Source of the DNA: Chlorops oryzae
Lineage: Eukaryota > Arthropoda > Insecta > Diptera > Chloropidae
Length of the DNA: 64,000 nt
Direction: 5' to 3'
NCBI GenBank assembly: GCA_020466095.1
Contig: CM035807.1
Span: 102,243,502 to 102,307,501 of the forward strand
Part shown: piece after piece, positions 59,196 through 64,000 of the stretch
Position numbering within the stretch: the first letter of the stretch is position 1
Layout: the number at the start of each line of letters is the position of its first letter
Translations under genes and position numbers: made by a program
The notes under the pieces: model-generated
Seen by the model: only the letters and a program-made list of their open reading frames with translations
Databases searched by the model: none
Told to the model about the DNA's origin: nothing

Positions 59196-61191
59196 TTTCA
59201 CTGTTTTTCTTCTTGCGTTTTCAAGTATCCCGGCCAATCCCCGGGGTCCGCAATATGGGTTTCACTGTTCTGTATATTTAATAGCATTTGCTTTGAGATG
59301 TTTTAAGCCAATGTATCAAAGGAGTTATGCCATCGTTGATCTATACAAATACTTGGAAGAAATTTTTTTGCCTCCTACTGACTTTCGAAAAATTTTCCCA
59401 AATTTTCGGGGTACTTTTGAATGATTCCCTCTCTCATATAACTTTGCTCAAACATTTAACTGCAAAAAAAATATCATACTCTCATTTTTTAGTATCTATG
59501 TAACACACTTTGTAGACTCAAAGATACGCCCCACATAGACCTTTCAATTTTTTTTTTTTTTTTAATGGAATAATGAAAAATATTAAAGACTTCAGCGCTC
59601 TGTCTAGTCTATTCGTGCAGATTGATGCCGCCGCATTTGAAAATGAGCAGATCGCGTCGCGTGTTCTTTCGTGTTGCATGCTGCTCCATCGGCTTGTTGT
59701 TCTTCGTCTTCTCGTCGAGTACTCCGCCGGCTGTGCAATTACGCAATTTCAGAATTCAGAATTCATAAAATCAGAAGAAGAAGATGAAAAAAAAAGGAAC
59801 ATTAAATAAAACTTGGAAGCACCGCATACGAAGTGAATGCGCGCCGACACGAATGGCACATCTGCAGATGCCAGAGTTGCATAAGAGAAACAACAATAAC
59901 AACAACAGCGAGCGAAGTGGGTCAGTTGTTCAATTGAAAGATTTAAAGAAAAATGGAAGATGCAGAGGAGAATTTTTTGCGATTCGAATAACTTGCAAAA
60001 AATTTATGATTTCAAGTGTGTGCTCTTCTGCTCGGAATTTTTCGATTTTCAGAAGCGAAGAGAAAAGAAAATACAACGAAATTTAATTGAAATTCCCGAT
60101 GAGTTTTGGCGCTTGCCCCAAGAATTGATATAATCGAAATGAAAATAAAGAATTTTTATGCCTTTAACCATCAATTTCGTAGTATTTATTCAAGAATGAA
60201 TTAATTATATTCTTAATAATGGATGATCAAATAGTTAGAGAGCGGCCATTAACCGCCCACTGTCATTAGCCGCACTGTAATGCAATGACATGACAGAAAG
60301 GAATCGACCCATCTAACCTTTATTTATTTTTTTTTTCAATTATTTTTTTTTTCTTCTCTGTACTGCGAACTCGCTTATTGGCTGAGAGTTGAAGAATTCC
60401 TCGTTGACACGATACGAGCGAGTTGTCATAATTAATAATTAATTCGTAACTCATGCATGACGTGCAAGTCATAATCGCAATGACGCTCGGTATGTCTGTC
60501 AATGATGAAGAGAACAAAATAAAAATATTTAAAAAAAAATTCAAGTCTCAAAAGCTTGGGCAACTGAAGTCTCCAACAGAATTAAACGATTGTGTACCCG
60601 TAATAAATAATCATTTTGATCATCAATGCGGGAGACTTAAATGGGGTTTTTTTTTAAATATATAGGTATGTAATTCAATTATCAATTTCAAATTTATATT
60701 TAATATTTTATTTTTAACTTCAAAATTCTTGATGAAAATCTTATATATTTAACAAAAAATTACAATATCGTATTATAAATCAGCAAAATGTTAAAATATT
60801 TCGCTGACGCAAGTAAAAAAGGTTACTTTGCAGGTCCTTGATTGAACTTTTAAGTTCTGATCAAAAGCCTCATTGAAGCGAAAATAATAAATGGATTGAT
60901 TTAAAGTGCGGCTGCAAAGCAATTTCTGGGGACTAAGTACTCAGATAAATGTGCTTCGGTCGGGGTCACATTCAAACCAGAAGAAATCGATTGGAAGCCA
61001 AAATAGAAAACAAGAAATTTTTAATTTTGAAAAAAAAATTTTTTTTTTTTTTTTGTTTTGAGCTTTTTGGTCCTTTTTTTTTAAATATTTGTACCCATTC
61101 AAGAATTAAAAGCAGACAAAATGGCCTCGTATGGAACTTCGTTAGTATGATCGATTAAATAGTAGGTAGGGTATGTCATTATCCATACTTA
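59196..61191. other. Intergenic/intronic DNA; no gene recognised
   Basis: CAA/AAC-rich at 59,890-59,912. T- and A-runs at 59,548-59,564 and 60,328-60,352. Short frames (59,573-59,809; 59,784-60,086) show no domain features. Confidence 0.4.
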
Positions 61192-61503
61192 GGCACGATA
61201 TTACAGTGTATACTTAAGATAAGGAAGCTTGAAGACTTAAGAACACCTTAAGTGTCAAGCGGTTTAACAGTCAATTTTTATCCAAAACTCACGAAAATTG
61301 TTTTCGGCAGGCAACATTCGAAAAAACCTATATTTTTTGTTTATACTTTTTTAAAATTCGTAAAATTAGTGAAATTCGTTCATTAAATTAATTTGAAAAC
61401 TTATTTAAGGAGCACTTAAAATTTGTACTGTTAAAATGCTTTACAGACTTAAGCTTTACTTAAGTGCTAAGGAGACCTTAAGTATGCACTGTAATATCGG
61501 GCC
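61192..61503. mobile_element. Harbinger-like MITE (312 bp) with TTA target duplication
   Basis: Left GGCACGATATTACAGTG and reversed right GGCCCGATATTACAGTG differ at one of 17 bases, and similarity continues into .ATACTTAAG. TTA lies outside each end (61,189-61,191; 61,504-61,506), the 3-bp target typical of PIF/Harbinger. Repeated CTTAAG words mark both subterminal regions. Confidence 0.75.
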
Positions 61504-61903
61504 TTACTGTGCTAAGGGAATTGCTGTAATTTAATCTGAGGAATCAACTTCAAATCGAATTACAGCTTTAATCGGTTGATCGATTTTCACTTCCCTTTTT
61601 AAGCATGTTTTAACCCTTTAATACATGCTATATATTTTAAATAAGCGGAAACTTTTTTCCCGCAGTAAATGGTTTTGTTAATCCTTTAATCCATGACTTA
61701 TTAAAACGTGAAAAATTTAATGGTTTAAGGCTTCAAAAATAACAGTAGCATACAGCCAAGGGCGGAATTGTCAATCCGCCACTGCATACAGTCATTTTTT
61801 CCCCGAAACATCTAAATTCACTTTTTTTTTGGACTTTGGCCTTATAAGGACGGAAGAAATATTTTGAAAATTTTTTATCAAAGCTTTTATTTTCATAAGT
61901 ATA

Positions 61904-62066
61904 CAGTCGAAACTCTCTATGACGAACTCCTCTGTAATGAGTTTCTCTGTCGAATCTTCTGATGGCCCTTACGCTATATTTTTAGTGCCTTTTTCTCCTT
62001 ATAACGAATTTGCTATGTAAAGAATCTTTTTTCCGGTCCCTTGGAATTCGTTGTAGATAGTTTCGG
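61904..62066. mobile_element. pogo-like MITE (about 163 bp), second family
   Basis: Starts CAGTCGAAACTCTCTATGACG after TA. The right end reversed reads CCGAAACTATCTACAACGAA, matching inward from the third base, but the outermost CAG is degraded. Internal CTTATAACGAA words are typical of pogo/Tigger termini. Confidence 0.5.
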
Positions 62067-64000
62067 TTTTAAAGGCAATTCACAAAGTCTTCTAAAATTT
62101 CTTTCAAATTAATCCCCAGCTCTAAAAATACTCATTTAAGCTGAGGCTAAAGGGTCTTGCCGACTCGGGAAGGCAATCGGCCCTCTGAAAGGGACTTTAA
62201 AGTTTTGTTGATCTTTGGATATATACTATCTAAAAATACTGTAGAAACCGATATTTACGTTTCTCTATTGCCCAGTGTCCTTGAAATATCCTTGACATAT
62301 CCTTTTTATTAAGCTCTTTTTCAAAAATGTATATCTCAAAAACTAATTGAGATAGAAAGATGAAACAAACGGCTACTAATAGCTTATTAAACAAGGAATG
62401 TAAAAAATTTTACAAAAAAAAAAATAATTTTTAAAAGGAATTTTAGAAGACCTAATTGATTTTAAGGGGAAAAATTTTTTAAAGGGGGAATTGTAGAGCT
62501 CGGCATTGCATCATCTGGTTTGAACAATTTATCCTTCAAATCAAAAAAATAAAAAATTCAAAAAAATATGTTGCATACTTTCAAGCTTATATGTGCTCAC
62601 ATTGCCTTTATTCCATCACCTTTAAATTTAGAACTTTGTCATTTATGCATGTATTTTGAAGTCTAATATTTCATTTTGTTGGGTAAGGAACCAACTTTCG
62701 ATAAAAAAAGATTCAAAAAGAAAAAATTATTTTGATTGCGATCGATTTTTTAGGTTCCAATAAATAAAAAAAACTTGATAAATTTTTCCAAAAATATTTT
62801 TTTTAAGGTTTAACGGTCTACAGGATCTAATTTTGGTGACCGATCTTCGAAGTACATGATAAAAAGTGCTAGAGTGATTCATTTTCTTTAATTTGAGGGA
62901 TTTTTCGTTCAAATAGCATCATGCATTGCCGAGTTCTGCTCGAAAAAACTGCAATAACCCCTTTAAGAAAAGTCCATAAGAAAGTTGAATTTAAGTGGCA
63001 AAAAAAATTAAAATAAATATTTGTTAACTAGTGTTATTATATGTATATCGTTTTTCAACAAAAAGCATCGATATTTTTTCTTGCCACACCACATATGGAT
63101 TGGTCTGCGATAAAGGGTTAAGGCTCCTTGCCCACCAATTTGTTTTTTTTTCAAGAATTTTATACATCCAAAAACTTTCATTAAAATAAATTTATGACAT
63201 CTGAATTTTTATAGTCCTATTTCCAATTAAAAGCTCTGTGCACGTTTGCGTCATAAAAAGAAAACAAAGAAGGCTATTTATTTTATGGCATTTAATGACT
63301 ATTCACCGTCAAAGCCGGGCTCAGCGATAACTAACTGCAATTGTGATCTCTTCGGAGTGCTTAACTACCCACTCAAAATATGTCTATTTAGCTTGAAGCT
63401 CAGGTGTTTGCTAATTAAAGATATTGGAACACAATAATCTAGATACAAGAAGGATGAGTCATTTATGGTGGGGGGTGAAAGGTCCATTACACATATGCAA
63501 AATGATTAGAGAGTTTAACAGAAATGCTTGCCTCTATTGTTTTGCAACAAATATTAATAAATAAATAATAAATATTATTAATTTCAATTGAAAATCAGAA
63601 ATTTTTCCTTTTAAAAAGCCGACTATTAATGTGATTGAATCTATTGATGGATTTTCAAAAGAAATAAAGTAACTGAGTAGTTGCAAGATTGGATATAGGG
63701 TATTTTACAGATGTATAGAATATTTTAGAATCTTATACGAGAAGCGACACTAAAACCTTATAAGAAAATGCTGTAAAACAATCAGATCTAGACAAGAATG
63801 ATAAGATTACGACATGCGAAGATGTTAATTTTATCCGAGCACTTGTGACGTTTTATTTTGGTGCTGCCACAAAGTTGCGTAAATTTTAAAAAATATTTCT
63901 GTAAACATTTCCCACTTTTACTATTAATTCAAGGTATTAAATGGTTTTTGGTTTTGTTTATTGGTCATTTTACAAGAATCTGCTATTTTAAGGAAGATTT
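62067..64000. other. AT-rich DNA to the window edge; possible piggyBac-like terminus at 63,118
   Basis: Reversed from 63,121 the sequence reads TTAACCCTTTATCGCAGACC, similar to the start of the 78-bp TTAA insertion in SINE copy A. The other end was not located. No gene is supported in this stretch. Confidence 0.3.

Overview
The window looks like a gene-poor, AT-rich stretch of a fly genome (cyclorrhaphan Diptera, plausibly a tephritid or relative). The reasons are a Tc1-like transposase, DINE-1/mini-me-like repeats with a (GACA)n block, very many short inverted-repeat transposons, CAA/CAG/GTC triplet tracts and TACA microsatellites. The organism call is inference. No rRNA, tRNA, CRISPR or bacterial-type gene organisation is visible.

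The only convincing host protein-coding sequence is at the left edge (about 1-881, minus strand). It is a RING-finger protein with a long acidic/linker part and a second zinc-ligand-rich domain. The reading frame slips by one base inside the RING, and the 3' end lies outside the window. Everything else is intergenic or intronic DNA, with a few weak first-exon candidates (30,640; 46,090; 52,083).

The rest is a dense, layered record of mobile elements. (1) A 2.76-kb Tc1-like composite (8,254-11,017) has unusually long inverted arms, a broken transposase and an inner ~1.1-kb insertion. (2) Six copies of a tRNA-derived SINE (about 19.9, 23.7, 26.5, 28.5-29.1, 33.9 and 56.0 kb) end in (AACCT)n, the same pentamer as the ancestral insect telomere repeat. 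One copy has a clear 14-bp target duplication, and another carries a 78-bp insertion at TTAA that looks like a minimal piggyBac-type element. (3) Three mini-me/DINE-1-like copies lie at 20.2, 24.4 and 34.3 kb. (4) Two related non-LTR retrotransposon tail fragments lie at 7.5 and 24.1 kb. (5) Short DNA transposons carry recognisable ends and target duplications: hAT-like at 19,063, 47,057 and 58,779; pogo-like at 49,108, 51,298, 58,003 and 61,904; Harbinger-like at 61,192; other inverted-repeat elements at 31,363, 50,811, 57,310 and 58,507.

Simple-sequence architecture is also striking. A ~715-bp polypyrimidine tract (15.2-15.9 kb) and a ~765-bp polypurine tract (43.4-44.2 kb) are near-complements about 28 kb apart. 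A ~200-bp TACA array lies at 40.2 kb. Three clusters of ATCGAT/CGATA motifs at 47.3, 48.0 and 53.8 kb resemble the site content bound by the fly insulator and replication-element factors BEAF-32 and DREF. Long open frames inside the CT/GA tracts are artefacts and are not annotated as genes.
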